The notes beneath the pieces are model-generated. The model saw only the letters and a list, made by a program, of their open reading frames with translations. It had not been told where the DNA came from and did no database searches. A stretch of 64,000 nucleotides of DNA, from contig NZ_OW235315.1 in NCBI RefSeq assembly GCF_934924865.1, positions 2,046,001-2,110,000 on the forward strand. Reading direction: 5' to 3'. Positions 54,531 to 64,000 of the stretch are shown in pieces. The position numbers were made by a program, and so were the translations under genes. Position 1 is the stretch's first letter; the number at the start of each line of letters is the position of its first letter. Source of the stretch: Tepidibacter aestuarii (GTDB lineage Bacteria; Bacillota; Clostridia; Peptostreptococcales; Peptostreptococcaceae).

Positions 54531-57500
54531 TCACAGAAGAGATAGCTGGTTGGTCTCATCAAGGTCTTCAATACAGCCATGGCCCTTTAATGTTTCAATT
54601 ACAGTTTTTGAAATCTTAGTCCTTTTTCTCAAATCCTCTATTGAAAGAAATTCTTCCTTTTCTCTTTCTTTAGCTATATTAATAGCAGCATTAGCTCCAA
54701 CTCCCTGAAGAGCTATTAAAGGTGGTAATAATTTATCATCTATTATTTTAAACTTTTTAGCATCTGATTTGTAAAGATCTACTCTTAAAATCTCTATATT
54801 TCTTGCAAACATCTCAATAACAACCTCAAGTACAGTTAACATACCTTTTTCTTTTGCAGTAACATTGTTGCCAAGACTTTCTATTTCTTTTATCTTGTGA
54901 ACAACCTCATCCTTACCTTCTATAACTAAATCCGCATCAAAATCCTCTGCTTTAGTAGTAAAGTAAGTAGCATAGAACGAATGTGGATAATAAACCTTAC
55001 AATAAGCTATTCTAAACGACATCATAACATAGGCTACCGCATGCGCTTTTGGGAACATATACTTAATCTTATTACAAGAATCTATATACCACTGCGGAAC
55101 ATCATTATTCTTCATTTCCTCTTCATCTTCTGGAGTTAGTCCCTTACCTTTTCTGACCTTCTCCATTATCTTAAATGAAAGCTTAGGCTTTAAACCTTTA
55201 AATATCAAATAGTTCATTATATCATCTCTTGTAGATATAACATCTTTTAGTGTAACTACTCCGTCTCTAACCAAGTCTTGAGCATTATTAAGCCAAACAT
55301 CTGTACCATGTGATAAGCCCGATATTCTGACAAGCTCTCCAAAAGTTGTAGGCTGAGTATCTATAAGCATTTGTCTTACAAATTTAGTTCCAAATTCAGG
55401 TATTCCAAGGCTTCCTATAGTACAATTTATTTCTTCACTAGTAACACCTAAAGCCTCTGTCGATGTAAATATAGACATTGTCTTTTGATCATCAAGAGGT
55501 ATTTTAGTAGCGTTAATTCCAGTTATATCCTCAATCATTCTTATTATAGTTGGAACGTCATGACCTAGTATATCAAGTTTTAGTATTCTACCGCTTATAG
55601 AGTGATAGTCAAAATGAGTCGTTATAACTCCAGATGTAGAATCATTAGCAGGATATTGAATAGGAGAAAAATCGTATATTTCTTTATAATGAGGCACAAC
55701 CATTACACCTCCAGGATGCTGACCTGATGTTCTTTTAATACCAGTACATCCTTTAGATAATCTATTTATTTCTGCCGATGTAGTTTTTATCTCATTTTCT
55801 TCAATATACTTTTTAGCAAATCCATAGGCTGTTTTGTCAGCTATTGTTCCTATTGTTCCAGCTCTATATACATATCCTTCCCCAAATAGTATTTCTGTAT
55901 ACTTATGTGCATTTGGCTGATATTCTCCTGCAAAATTAAGGTCAATATCTGGCTCCTTATCACCTTCAAAACCCAAGAAAACCTCAAAAGGTATATCATG
56001 TCCATCTTTTATATAAGGTATTTTACAAACCGGACATTCTTTATCAGGCAAATCAGCTCCCGACGTATAGCTACCTGTTTCAAAGAACTCAGATCCTAGA
56101 CACTTTTCACATCTATAGTGAGCTGGTAAAGGATTAACCTCTGTTATATCACTCATAGTAGCAACAAATGATGATCCAACAGAACCCCTCGATCCAACTA
56201 AATATCCATCTTGTAAAGATTTTGTAACCAGTTTTTGTGATATTATATATAATACTGCGTACCCGTTACTTATTATAGAATTCAACTCTCTCTCAAGTCG
56301 TTTTTCAACAACATCCGGAAGTTTTTCTCCATACATACCATGAGCTTTTTTATAACACATTTCCCTAAGATCCTCTTCTGACCCTTCTATGACAGGAGTA
56401 CATGTTTCATCTGGTATCGGTTTTATTTCTTCTATTAAATCTGCTATTTTGTTTGTATTAGTTATAACTACATCTCTAGCTACTTTATCTCCTAGGTATC
56501 TAAATTCATCTAACATATTGTCTGTTGTTCTAAAGTAAAGAGGTACCTCCTCATTAGCACTTTTAAATCCTTGAGAATGCTTTAATATCTTTCTATATAT
56601 TTCATCATGAGGATCTATAAAGTGAACATCTCCTGTTGCCACAACTAATTTATCATACTTTTTGCCGAGTTGTATAATTTTTTTATTTAGGTCTTTGAGT
56701 TCCTCATAATCTTTAACAATTTCTTTTTCTATCATAAATTTATTATTATCAAGTGGCATTATTTCTAGATAGTCATATAATTCTAATATTTCCTCTATTT
56801 CATACTCTTCTTTGTTTTTAAGTATACTCTGATATACTTCTCCATTTTCGCATGCAGATCCTATTAAGAGTCCCTCTTTGTATTCTTTCAAAACACTTTT
56901 TGGTATTCTAGGAGTCTTGTAGAAATATTCTATGTGCGATTTTGATATTAACTTATATAAATTTTTAAGACCAGTATAATTTTTAACTAATATAGTTATA
57001 TGGTTACTTCTTATCTTTTTAAAATCAGCAACTTTAAACAGTTCATTAACGTGATGCAAATGAGTTGCACCCTTATCTTTTAGCATATCCAAAAATTTTA
57101 TAAATATATTTGCAGTAGCTTCAGCATCGTCTACTGCTCTATGATGATTTTCAAGAGAAATTTTAAGAGCCTTGGCTACCGTATTTAATTTGTATGTTTT
57201 AAGATTTAAAAGTAATTCTTTAGCAAGATTTATAGTATCAACATATATGTTATTAAAATCTAAAGACATTCTTTTGCAATTTTCTCTTATAAAACCTATG
57301 TCAAACTCAGCATTATGAGCAACTAATACACTATCTTGTATGAACTCTAAAAAATCAGGCAGTACTTGTTCAATTGTTCTCTCGTTCTTAACCATATCAT
57401 TAGTTATCCCTGTAAGTTCTTGAACTTTATACGGTATTGGCTTTTGCGGATTTACTAGCACACTAAACCTATCCACAATTTCGTAATTTTCTATTTTAAC

Positions 57501-58811
57501 AGCACCAATTTCTGTTATCTTATCATTCTTATTTGAAAAACCTGTTGTTTCAAGATCAAATACCACAAAAGTTTGACTTAGAGATAGTTTATTAGGATTT
57601 TTTATAACAGGATTAGTATCATCTACTAAATATCCTTCTACTCCATAAATAGGCTTAATGCCATGTTTTTTAGATGCATCCATTGCCTCTGGAAAAGCCT
57701 GCACTATGCCATGGTCAGTAATGGCTATAGCTTTATGTCCCCATTTTGCAGCTCTTTCAACTACCTTTGATACTGATGTTACTGCATCCATAGCAGACAT
57801 TTGAGTATGCAAATGTAATTCTACCCTTTTTTTATCACTTCTATCATGCTTTTCTTTTTTCTTTGATTTTTGTATATCAGAAATATTTACAATCAACTCC
57901 TGAGAATAATTGTCAAACAAAGCATTACCTCTAATTTTTAAATACGAACCTTTATTTATATTGTCCACTACACCATCTTTATTATTTTCTCTTAAAAATA
58001 ATTTACATTTTATAGAGCTTGTATAATCTGTTATAGAAATAGTTAGTAGAGTTCTACCACCCTTTAACTCTCGATTTTCAACGTCAAATACTTCTCCTTT
58101 TATACATACTCTTCCTGTTTCTGGGGTTACATTTTTAATAATTTCAATAGAATCGGTAATACCTTTACCATATATAATGTCTGTTTCCTCTTTTTCAACC
58201 TTATGATCATTACTTTTAGTTTCAATTGTTTCAGATTTTGTGCTCGGTATAATCCTATTAGAAAGTAAATTATCGGTTTCTTCATCTTTTTTACTTATAT
58301 ATTCTTTTAAATCCATATGGCATTCATTCACAAGATCAAATCTAACACTTAAATCAAAACCTAATTCTTCATTTATCATGTTTTTTATAGAATAAGAAGC
58401 CTTCTTCGTCTCTAATATTTTATATATTATTTCATTTTCTACCTTTATAGCTAAGCACCTATCTATGTATTCCCATTTAATCTTTTCACTAGATTTTATA
58501 GATGGAACCATAGACTTCATTATAAACTCTATATTATTCCAATACTTATTTATAACAGCATTTACATCATCTTCAATATCCATGTATCTAATTTTGAATT
58601 TCACATCATTAAAAAAAGTCAACTCATTTTTTATCTTACCTTCTATATCCCTAAGTTCAGATATATTGAGTATTTGCTTTGATTTTAAATAAAAATATAC
58701 AATCTTATCTTCTTTAAAATAAACTATATTACTTAATAAAATATTATCGTATTTCTTATCTAAGTTTTTATATACTCCTATTTTTTCTAGATATTTTTTT
58801 ATACTATCCAT
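54531..58811 (-). CDS. polC: DNA polymerase III PolC-type
   Basis: The 1426-residue Gram-positive replicase has an N-terminal OB region (about 230-340), a PHP domain (VELHLHTQMSAMDAV), an inserted 3'-5' exonuclease (FVVFDLETTGFSNKNDK, VAHNAEFDIGF), a zinc finger (CEKCLGSEFF, CPVC), the palm Asp triad (EPDIDLNF) and a C-terminal helix-hairpin-helix. Length is normal. It is flanked by a terminator on one side and a repeat element (58843-58956) on the other. Confidence 0.98.
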   Translation of the reverse strand: MDSIKKYLEKIGVYKNLDKKYDNILLSNIVYFKEDKIVYFYLKSKQILNISELRDIEGKIKNELTFFNDVKFKIRYMDIEDDVNAVINKYWNNIEFIMKSMVPSIKSSEKIKWEYIDRCLAIKVENEIIYKILETKKASYSIKNMINEELGFDLSVRFDLVNECHMDLKEYISKKDEETDNLLSNRIIPSTKSETIETKSNDHKVEKEETDIIYGKGITDSIEIIKNVTPETGRVCIKGEVFDVENRELKGGRTLLTISITDYTSSIKCKLFLRENNKDGVVDNINKGSYLKIRGNALFDNYSQELIVNISDIQKSKKKEKHDRSDKKRVELHLHTQMSAMDAVTSVSKVVERAAKWGHKAIAITDHGIVQAFPEAMDASKKHGIKPIYGVEGYLVDDTNPVIKNPNKLSLSQTFVVFDLETTGFSNKNDKITEIGAVKIENYEIVDRFSVLVNPQKPIPYKVQELTGITNDMVKNERTIEQVLPDFLEFIQDSVLVAHNAEFDIGFIRENCKRMSLDFNNIYVDTINLAKELLLNLKTYKLNTVAKALKISLENHHRAVDDAEATANIFIKFLDMLKDKGATHLHHVNELFKVADFKKIRSNHITILVKNYTGLKNLYKLISKSHIEYFYKTPRIPKSVLKEYKEGLLIGSACENGEVYQSILKNKEEYEIEEILELYDYLEIMPLDNNKFMIEKEIVKDYEELKDLNKKIIQLGKKYDKLVVATGDVHFIDPHDEIYRKILKHSQGFKSANEEVPLYFRTTDNMLDEFRYLGDKVARDVVITNTNKIADLIEEIKPIPDETCTPVIEGSEEDLREMCYKKAHGMYGEKLPDVVEKRLERELNSIISNGYAVLYIISQKLVTKSLQDGYLVGSRGSVGSSFVATMSDITEVNPLPAHYRCEKCLGSEFFETGSYTSGADLPDKECPVCKIPYIKDGHDIPFEVFLGFEGDKEPDIDLNFAGEYQPNAHKYTEILFGEGYVYRAGTIGTIADKTAYGFAKKYIEENEIKTTSAEINRLSKGCTGIKRTSGQHPGGVMVVPHYKEIYDFSPIQYPANDSTSGVITTHFDYHSISGRILKLDILGHDVPTIIRMIEDITGINATKIPLDDQKTMSIFTSTEALGVTSEEINCTIGSLGIPEFGTKFVRQMLIDTQPTTFGELVRISGLSHGTDVWLNNAQDLVRDGVVTLKDVISTRDDIMNYLIFKGLKPKLSFKIMEKVRKGKGLTPEDEEEMKNNDVPQWYIDSCNKIKYMFPKAHAVAYVMMSFRIAYCKVYYPHSFYATYFTTKAEDFDADLVIEGKDEVVHKIKEIESLGNNVTAKEKGMLTVLEVVIEMFARNIEILRVDLYKSDAKKFKIIDDKLLPPLIALQGVGANAAINIAKEREKEEFLSIEDLRKRTKISKTVIETLKGHGCIEDLDETNQLSLL

Positions 58812-58842
58812 AATACCTCCTAGACAGTTTCAATCTTTTTTC

Positions 58843-58956
58843 ATAAAGCGAAACTTAATTCAGATGGAATTTTTAGTTAAGCCAATCCAGAAGCTTTTAA
58901 GTTCTTACCTCCAGCCTTAAGGATGGAGTTTTAGAACTTTTAACTTTCGGATAAAG
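58843..58956 (+). repeat. Dispersed structured repeat, copy 4 (nearly full, internal deletion)
   Basis: On the plus strand the copy runs from ATAAAGCGAAACTTAATTCA to TTTTAACTTTCGGATAAAG. The 5' hairpin's right arm and the middle are deleted. The 3' stem AAGTTCT/AGAACTT differs from AGAGTTCT/AGAACTCT of other copies in compensating positions. GTTTCAAT flanks both sides (58828, 58956). Confidence 0.85.
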
Positions 58957-58977
58957 TTTCAATATATAGATTAACAT

Positions 58978-59009
58978 AAAAATTCTAGACTAAAAAGTCT
59001 AGAATTTTT
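58978..59009. terminator. Terminator overlapping the ispG stop codon
   Basis: AAAAATTCTAGACT and AGTCTAGAATTTTT form a perfect 14-bp stem with a four-base loop and Ts on both sides; the ispG TAG lies in the stem. Confidence 0.9.
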
Positions 59010-60045
59010 TTATTTCACTTATTAATTCATTTACCAAATCATCACTCTTTATTTTTTTTACAATTTCACCCTTTTTAAATAATATAGCATTCTCGTTCCC
59101 ACCAGCTATACCAATATCAGCTTCTCTCGCCTCTCCAGGTCCATTTACAGCACAACCCATTATAGCTACAGTCATTTTTTTATCTATATCTTTTATTTGA
59201 TCTTCAACCTTTGAAGCTATACTTATCAAGTCTATATTACATCTTCCACAAGTTGGACAAGATATAACCTTAATTCCTTCATCTAACAGTCCTATAGATT
59301 TTAAAATTTCTTTACCTACGAATATTTCCTCTTTAGGATCTCCAGTCAAAGATACTCTTATTGTGTCACCTATACCTTTAAGTAATAGATATCCTATTCC
59401 TATAGATGATTTAATTGTACCCTTTTTTACACTTCCAGACTCTGTTATTCCAACATGTAATGGATAGTCAACCTTTTCAGACATAAGTTCATATGCATTT
59501 ATAGTCGTATGTATATCACTAGACTTTAAAGATATAACTATATTGTAAAAATCCATACTTTCCAAAATTCTTATATGTCTCATTGCACTTTCTACCAAAG
59601 CATCCGGTGTAGCCTTTTCATATTTTTCAAGTAAATCTTTTTCTAAAGACCCTCCATTCACACCTATTCTTATTTTTATATTTTTTTCTTTGGCCTTTTC
59701 AACTACCATTCTTACTCTTTCTGTACTTCCTATATTTCCAGGATTTATTCTAAGTCCATCTACCCCTTGATTTATAGCTTCAAGAGCTAATCTATAATCA
59801 AAATGTATATCTGCTATAATAGGTATATTTATACTTTTTTTTATCTGACCCAATTTTAAAGCAGCATCCATATCAGGAACAGCTACTCTAACTATATCAC
59901 AACCTACTTCTTCAAGCCCTTTTATTTGATCTATTGTAGCCTCTACATCTCTTGTGTCCGTATTCGTCATTGATTGAATAGAAATAGGATTATTCCCTCC
60001 TATTTCAACTTTACCACAATCAATCACTCTTGTTAATTTTTTCAA
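58999..60045 (-). CDS. ispG: 4-hydroxy-3-methylbut-2-en-1-yl diphosphate synthase
   Basis: IspG is an iron-sulphur enzyme of the non-mevalonate isoprenoid pathway. The 348-residue protein has a TIM-barrel with GGNNPISIQSMTNTDTRD, IADIHFDYRLAL and the cluster cysteines in SCPTCGRCNID plus a third in GCAVNGPGE. The start is TTG with AAGGTGA five bases upstream. It lies after rseP. Confidence 0.97.
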   Translation of the reverse strand: MKKLTRVIDCGKVEIGGNNPISIQSMTNTDTRDVEATIDQIKGLEEVGCDIVRVAVPDMDAALKLGQIKKSINIPIIADIHFDYRLALEAINQGVDGLRINPGNIGSTERVRMVVEKAKEKNIKIRIGVNGGSLEKDLLEKYEKATPDALVESAMRHIRILESMDFYNIVISLKSSDIHTTINAYELMSEKVDYPLHVGITESGSVKKGTIKSSIGIGYLLLKGIGDTIRVSLTGDPKEEIFVGKEILKSIGLLDEGIKVISCPTCGRCNIDLISIASKVEDQIKDIDKKMTVAIMGCAVNGPGEAREADIGIAGGNENAILFKKGEIVKKIKSDDLVNELISEIKKF

Positions 60046-60056
60046 AAAATCACCTT

Positions 60057-61052
60057 CTATTTAATTATTCTAGATACATCATTATAAATTGTAAATACCA
60101 TTAAAAGCATCAATGCAACAAATCCTATAAAATGTATAGACCCTTCTCTTTCAGGATCCATTTTCTTTCCTCTTATAAGCTCTATAAGCAAGAATACGAT
60201 TCGTCCTCCATCTAAAGCTGGTATAGGAAGCAAATTAAATAATCCTAGGTTTATACTTATGACAGCTGCCAAGAATATAACATTTATTATACCGGCATCC
60301 GCTGCTTGACCTACTACATTTATTATCCCTACAGGACCTGCAACTTCATCTTTTGATACATTTCCAGTTATAGCTTTTCCCAGGAAATCTATCATCTGTC
60401 CTAATATAGAAAAAGTTTGTTCTACCGAATATTTAAAAGATGATACTATATTTTTTTCATATCTAGGCTCTATACCTATCATTTTTTTACCATTTTCATA
60501 TTTAGGTGTAATATTGTAGTTTAATACATTATCATCTCTTTGCACTTGAATTTTTATAGTGTCCGTAGTAGAGGCAGATATTGTTTTTCTTATATCATCC
60601 CAATTTTTTATACTAGTATCATTTATTTTTAATATCTTATCTCCCTGTTTAATTCCAACTTGTTGAGCTGGCAAGTTATCAATAGTATTTTCTATAATAG
60701 TTCCTGGAACACCCTTATTCATAAACATCAATGTAAACAACAATATAGCCAGTATAAAGTTCATCAAAGGTCCAGCAAAAACTATACTTATCTTTTGGAA
60801 TATAGTTTTATTATTAAAACTTCTAGGATCAGTAGACTCTTCATCTTCACCTTCCATTCTAACATATCCACCTATAGGTAATAATCTAATTGAGTACTCT
60901 GTTTCATAACCCTTATACGCATAAATTTTAGGTCCCATTCCTATAGCAAATTCATGTACTTTAACCCCTGCTTTTTTAGCAACTATAAAATGACCAAACT
61001 CATGAAACAAAACAAGTATTCCAAATACTATAAGAGATATAATGATATTCAT
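60057..61052 (-). CDS. rseP: Site-2 intramembrane zinc protease RseP
   Basis: This 331-residue membrane protease (RasP in Bacillus) cuts signal peptides and anti-sigma factors inside the membrane. The zinc site reads LFHEFGHFIVAKK in the first helix, a PDZ domain occupies about 120-200 and the third ligand is in NLLPIPALDGGRI. It lies between dxr and ispG. Confidence 0.97.
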   Translation of the reverse strand: MNIIISLIVFGILVLFHEFGHFIVAKKAGVKVHEFAIGMGPKIYAYKGYETEYSIRLLPIGGYVRMEGEDEESTDPRSFNNKTIFQKISIVFAGPLMNFILAILLFTLMFMNKGVPGTIIENTIDNLPAQQVGIKQGDKILKINDTSIKNWDDIRKTISASTTDTIKIQVQRDDNVLNYNITPKYENGKKMIGIEPRYEKNIVSSFKYSVEQTFSILGQMIDFLGKAITGNVSKDEVAGPVGIINVVGQAADAGIINVIFLAAVISINLGLFNLLPIPALDGGRIVFLLIELIRGKKMDPEREGSIHFIGFVALMLLMVFTIYNDVSRIIK

Positions 61053-61064
61053 ATTTTCACCTTC

Positions 61065-62216
61065 CTATTTTATACTTTCTTTTACAAATTCTCTACTCCA
61101 ATTATCTATGTGTAATATTTCCTCTAATGTAGGTTCTTTTATACTAGAATGTTTTTCTAATGCTTTTTCTATATAAATAGGTATATCATAAAATTTAATT
61201 TTATCATCTAGGAATTCACTTACTAAAATTTCATTAGCTGCATTTAAAACAGTAGAATATGTACCTCCTTTTTCTAAACATTCATAAGCAAGCTTTAAAC
61301 ACGAAAAAGTTTGAACATCTGGTTTTTCAAATGTCAATGAACTTATTTTTGCAAGGTCTAACCTCTCATAGTCATTATTTATTCTACTAGGATATGAAAG
61401 AGCATATTGTATAGGAAGCTTCATATCAGGATTACCAAGTTGAGCTATAACAGAACCATCTATAAATTGCACCATAGAATGTATTATACTTTGAGGATGA
61501 ACTAATACATCTATGTCACTTGCCTCAACTCCAAATAACCACTTTGCTTCTATAACTTCAAGACCTTTATTCATTAAAGTAGCTGAATCTATACTTATTT
61601 TTCTACCCATACTCCAATTAGGATGTTTTAAAGCCTCATTTTTCGTTACATTTATAAGTTCTTCCTTTGTTTTATTTCTAAATGGACCGCCTGATGCTGT
61701 CAATATTATTTTTTCAATCTCCCTATTATTTTCTCCATTTAAACATTGAAATATAGCAGAATGTTCACTATCAACTGGCAGAATATCAACTCCCATTTTT
61801 TTAGCTTCATTCATAACTAAGCTACCTGCAGTTACAAGTGTTTCTTTATTTGCCAAAGCTATTGTTTTTCTATATTTAATAGCTTCTAAAGTAGGAACAA
61901 GCCCTATCATTCCCACAAGAGCTGTTAAAACTATATCTACACTTTCTAAAGATGCTATAGTTTTTAATCCTTTCATCCCAGAATATATATCAACATCTAC
62001 TTCGTTTGGTAGAATTTTTTTTAACTCATTAGCTTTATCTTCATTATAAACGGCAACTACTTTTGGTCTAAACTCTATTATTTGGTTTTTAAGTTTTTCT
62101 ATGCTAGTGTTTACAGCTAAGGCCTCTATTTTAAATTTGTCTTTATTATTTCTAACAACATCTAAAGCCTGAGTCCCTATAGAACCTGTTGAACCTAAAA
62201 TAGATATTTTTTTCAT
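61065..62216 (-). CDS. dxr: 1-deoxy-D-xylulose 5-phosphate reductoisomerase
   Basis: Dxr makes methylerythritol phosphate from deoxyxylulose phosphate with NADPH. The 383-residue protein has the Rossmann [24 protein letters not shown], the metal and substrate site [13 protein letters not shown], and LTASGGPF. I chose the ATG at 62216, nine bases after AAGGG; the ATG at 62225 lies within that ribosome site. Confidence 0.97.
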   Translation of the reverse strand: MKKISILGSTGSIGTQALDVVRNNKDKFKIEALAVNTSIEKLKNQIIEFRPKVVAVYNEDKANELKKILPNEVDVDIYSGMKGLKTIASLESVDIVLTALVGMIGLVPTLEAIKYRKTIALANKETLVTAGSLVMNEAKKMGVDILPVDSEHSAIFQCLNGENNREIEKIILTASGGPFRNKTKEELINVTKNEALKHPNWSMGRKISIDSATLMNKGLEVIEAKWLFGVEASDIDVLVHPQSIIHSMVQFIDGSVIAQLGNPDMKLPIQYALSYPSRINNDYERLDLAKISSLTFEKPDVQTFSCLKLAYECLEKGGTYSTVLNAANEILVSEFLDDKIKFYDIPIYIEKALEKHSSIKEPTLEEILHIDNWSREFVKESIK

Positions 62217-62250
62217 ATTATCCATCCCTTCTTAAACAGCGTAATATAAT

Positions 62251-62272
62251 AGCTTCAGAAAACTCTGAAGCT
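62251..62272. terminator. Hairpin between cdsA and dxr
   Basis: AGCTTCAGA and TCTGAAGCT pair around a four-base loop. On the minus strand ATTATATT follows. It may attenuate read-through from uppS-cdsA into dxr. Confidence 0.55.
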
Positions 62273-62308
62273 CTAAATTTAAATTTATTCTTTTCAATTA
62301 TATTTTAA

Positions 62309-62456
62309 TTTCTCCGAAATCTAAGAGTTCTAAGACTCACCCTCTTAAGACTAGAAATAAGAACTCTACAGCTTCTGGATTAGTTTACCCACAGGGCACA
62401 CGCAACCAAAAATTCAGTTAGGGTGAAAACTCCATCTGAATTAAGTTTCACTTTAT
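62309..62456 (-). repeat. Dispersed structured repeat, copy 5 (full length)
   Basis: The most complete copy, about 148 bp. On the minus strand it runs from ATAAAGTGAAACTTAATTCA through a 5' hairpin (AATTCAG/CTGAATT), a middle with GCCCTGTGGGTAAAC and AATCCAGAAGC, and a 3' stem (AGAGTTCT/AGAACTCT) to TTTCGGAGAAA. Its first codons supply the last residues and the TGA stop of cdsA. Confidence 0.9.
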
Positions 62457-63224
62457 AAAAAAGTATATATAATAATAAACAAAAGGAGCTGTTAAAATTA
62501 TACTATCAAATCTATCTAATATACCGCCATGCCCAGGTATTAATTTTCCATAATCTTTAATTTCCAAAAATCTTTTAATTGAAGATGCAAATAGATCTCC
62601 AATTTGAGCTATCACACTTCCTATCAGTCCAATCATACCCATATGTATTAAATCAAATCCAAATATATATCCAAACACAATACAAGATAAAGAGCTTCCT
62701 ATAACTCCTCCTATACTTCCCTCGATAGTCTTTTTAGGGCTAACTTTAGGTATTAATTTATGCTTACCAAAGAAATAACCACTAAAGTACGCAAATGTAT
62801 CAGTCATCCATGCTATTATAAAAATCAAATATATGTAATTATAGTTTGAAAACTTCGAAATCAGTATAATATGGTTCAAAAGATATGGTATATATATTAT
62901 TCCCAGAAAAGTTATACTCATATCAATAATATTATACTTTCTCATTACAAGTAATATACATAATATAAAAAAAACAATAAAAAAACTACATGCCATATAT
63001 CTATTATCAATTTGTAAAATTGAACCAAAATAAATACTTAAGGTTAAAAAATAACCTAACCAACTAGCACAATTAAAATTTTTCACTCTAAAAGCATCAT
63101 AAAATTCTTTTAGAGCAATTAATGAAATCACCGTAACCCCTAAATACAAAGGAATTCCTCCATTTATTAATATAAACGCTAAAACTGGCAACAATATTAT
63201 CGAAGATACTATTCTAATAAACAT
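62448..63224 (-). CDS. cdsA: Phosphatidate cytidylyltransferase
   Basis: CdsA makes CDP-diacylglycerol at the membrane. The 258-residue protein has about seven membrane helices and the signature SPKKTIEGSIGGVIGS, QIGDLFASSIKRFLEIKDYGKLIPGHGGILDRFDS. The ATG at 63224 has GGAGGATTT upstream. The last residues (FFIK) and the stop codon come from the repeat's beginning, so the natural C-terminus may have been altered slightly. Confidence 0.96.
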   Translation of the reverse strand: MFIRIVSSIILLPVLAFILINGGIPLYLGVTVISLIALKEFYDAFRVKNFNCASWLGYFLTLSIYFGSILQIDNRYMACSFFIVFFILCILLVMRKYNIIDMSITFLGIIYIPYLLNHIILISKFSNYNYIYLIFIIAWMTDTFAYFSGYFFGKHKLIPKVSPKKTIEGSIGGVIGSSLSCIVFGYIFGFDLIHMGMIGLIGSVIAQIGDLFASSIKRFLEIKDYGKLIPGHGGILDRFDSIILTAPFVYYYIYFFIK

Positions 63225-63234
63225 ATAAATCCTC

Positions 63235-63969
63235 CTATTTAAGTCCTCCAAATCTTCTTTCCCTATTTTGATAATCCAAAATAAGTTTATGTAAATTTTC
63301 TTTTCTAAAGTCTGGCCAATATATATCAGAAAACCAAAATTCTGAATATGCTATTTCCCACAATAAGAAATTACTAATTCTATATTCGCCACTAGGCCTA
63401 ACTAATATATCAGGGTCTGGTAATGATTTGGTACTTAAATAATTCCTAATAAAATCTTCGTCAACATCATCTATATCAATTTTTTTATTTTTATAATCTT
63501 CAAGTATATTAACAATAGCATTTTTTATGTCATTTCTACTTCCATAATTTAAAGCCAATGTAAGCGTCAGTCCTGTATTATATTTAGTAAGTTCTTTTGA
63601 TTTTTCAATTTCCTTAATAGCAGTACTAGGTAAATAAGATATATCTCCTATAGTATTAAAAATTACATTATTTTCATGTAATTCTTTTATTTCTTTTTTT
63701 AAATATTGCACTAATAAATTCATAAGTGCACTCACTTCATCTTTAGGTCTCTTCCAATTTTCTGTAGAAAAAGCGTATAATGTCAAATACCCAACTCCTA
63801 GGCTGCTACATTCTTTAACAATCTCTCTTATAGTTTCAACTCCAGCCTTATGTCCAAACGTTCTAGGTAGAAACCTTTTCTTAGCCCATCGACCATTGCC
63901 ATCCATTATAATAGCTATATGATTTGGTATATTATTTTTATCTATACAGTTTAATGTATTTTTCTCCAT
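63235..63969 (-). CDS. uppS: Undecaprenyl diphosphate synthase
   Basis: UppS is a cis-prenyltransferase that makes the lipid carrier for cell-wall synthesis. The 244-residue protein has IAIIMDGNGRWAKKR, YLTLYAFSTENWKRP and PSGEYRISNFLLWEIAYSEFWF. The ATG at 63969 has GGAGGAAA upstream; a TTG at 63981 would be within the ribosome site. It begins the uppS-cdsA-dxr-rseP-ispG series. Confidence 0.97.
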   Translation of the reverse strand: MEKNTLNCIDKNNIPNHIAIIMDGNGRWAKKRFLPRTFGHKAGVETIREIVKECSSLGVGYLTLYAFSTENWKRPKDEVSALMNLLVQYLKKEIKELHENNVIFNTIGDISYLPSTAIKEIEKSKELTKYNTGLTLTLALNYGSRNDIKNAIVNILEDYKNKKIDIDDVDEDFIRNYLSTKSLPDPDILVRPSGEYRISNFLLWEIAYSEFWFSDIYWPDFRKENLHKLILDYQNRERRFGGLK

Positions 63970-64000
63970 ATTTTCCTCCAATCAAATATTTTTCTAACTC

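Noticed and set aside
58828..58963. GTTTCAAT as target-site duplication of the repeat at 58843-58956
   Set aside because: The left copy lies several bases away from the repeat boundary, and the other copies lack a similar duplication; chance is likely in AT-rich DNA.
1..64000. CRISPR arrays
   Set aside because: No regularly spaced direct repeats and no cas genes were seen; the dispersed repeats are far apart and differ in length.
1..64000. tRNA or rRNA genes
   Set aside because: No cloverleaf with a GGTTCGA-type T-loop and no rRNA-like GC-rich stretch was noticed.

Overview
The window comes from a low-GC Firmicute of class Clostridia, most likely family Peptostreptococcaceae. This rests on the AT-rich coding sequence, the YmxH/M16 peptidase/PolC/YlxR gene order, the PolC-type replicase and the non-mevalonate isoprenoid genes. 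The genus cannot be fixed from sequence alone. Almost everything lies on the minus strand; the exceptions are a two-component system at 9636-11602 and a three-gene PspA module at 29550-31554. I saw no rRNA, tRNA or CRISPR array.

Region 1 (1-5300) is a [NiFe] hydrogenase locus. A cytochrome b5-like protein, the small and large subunits and the maturation endopeptidase look intact. The accessory genes behind them have been hollowed out: hypA has lost its zinc loop, hypF is an N-terminal piece fused to a C-terminal piece with no normal start codon, hypD is 12 codons, hypE is only its last quarter, and hypB is absent here. Only hypC is whole. A transposase remnant lies at the left edge, and the same 18-bp motif sits on both sides of the locus.

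Region 2 (5300-29200) is a choline-utilisation region. It holds a chemoreceptor, a LicA-like choline kinase, the 3' remnant of an iron alcohol dehydrogenase, a PocR-type histidine kinase with an AraC response regulator, and a 16-kb minus-strand microcompartment operon. The operon runs from a transporter and a small winged-helix-like protein through shell proteins, a Cys-to-Ser aldehyde dehydrogenase homologue, the choline trimethylamine-lyase CutC and its activase CutD, and then EutS, EutP, EutT, EutJ, EutN, PduS, PduT, EutQ, aldehyde dehydrogenase and PduL homologues to a last shell gene. The expected flow is choline to trimethylamine plus acetaldehyde, then acetyl-CoA, then acetyl phosphate. 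No intact alcohol dehydrogenase is present, so NADH recycling may rely on the PduS/PduT pair or on an enzyme encoded elsewhere. A perfect cre-type site and a tandem repeat precede the operon, and a perfect 42-bp palindrome follows its first two genes.

Region 3 (29200-64000) is mostly conserved housekeeping DNA. It carries the PspA module, then rny, recA (with an SOS box), pgsA, rimO, mnmH, ftsK, tepA, dapG, ymxH, an M16 peptidase, a polysaccharide deacetylase, pnp, rpsO, ribF, truB, nrnA, rbfA, infB, an L7Ae-like gene, rnpM, nusA, rimP, polC, ispG, rseP, dxr, cdsA and uppS.

The main unexplained signals are a dispersed structured repeat family (five clear copies in intergenic regions, with compensatory changes in its stems), two long inverted repeats inside coding sequences (nrnA and the PspA-module gene), and the patchwork deletion of the hydrogenase maturation genes.
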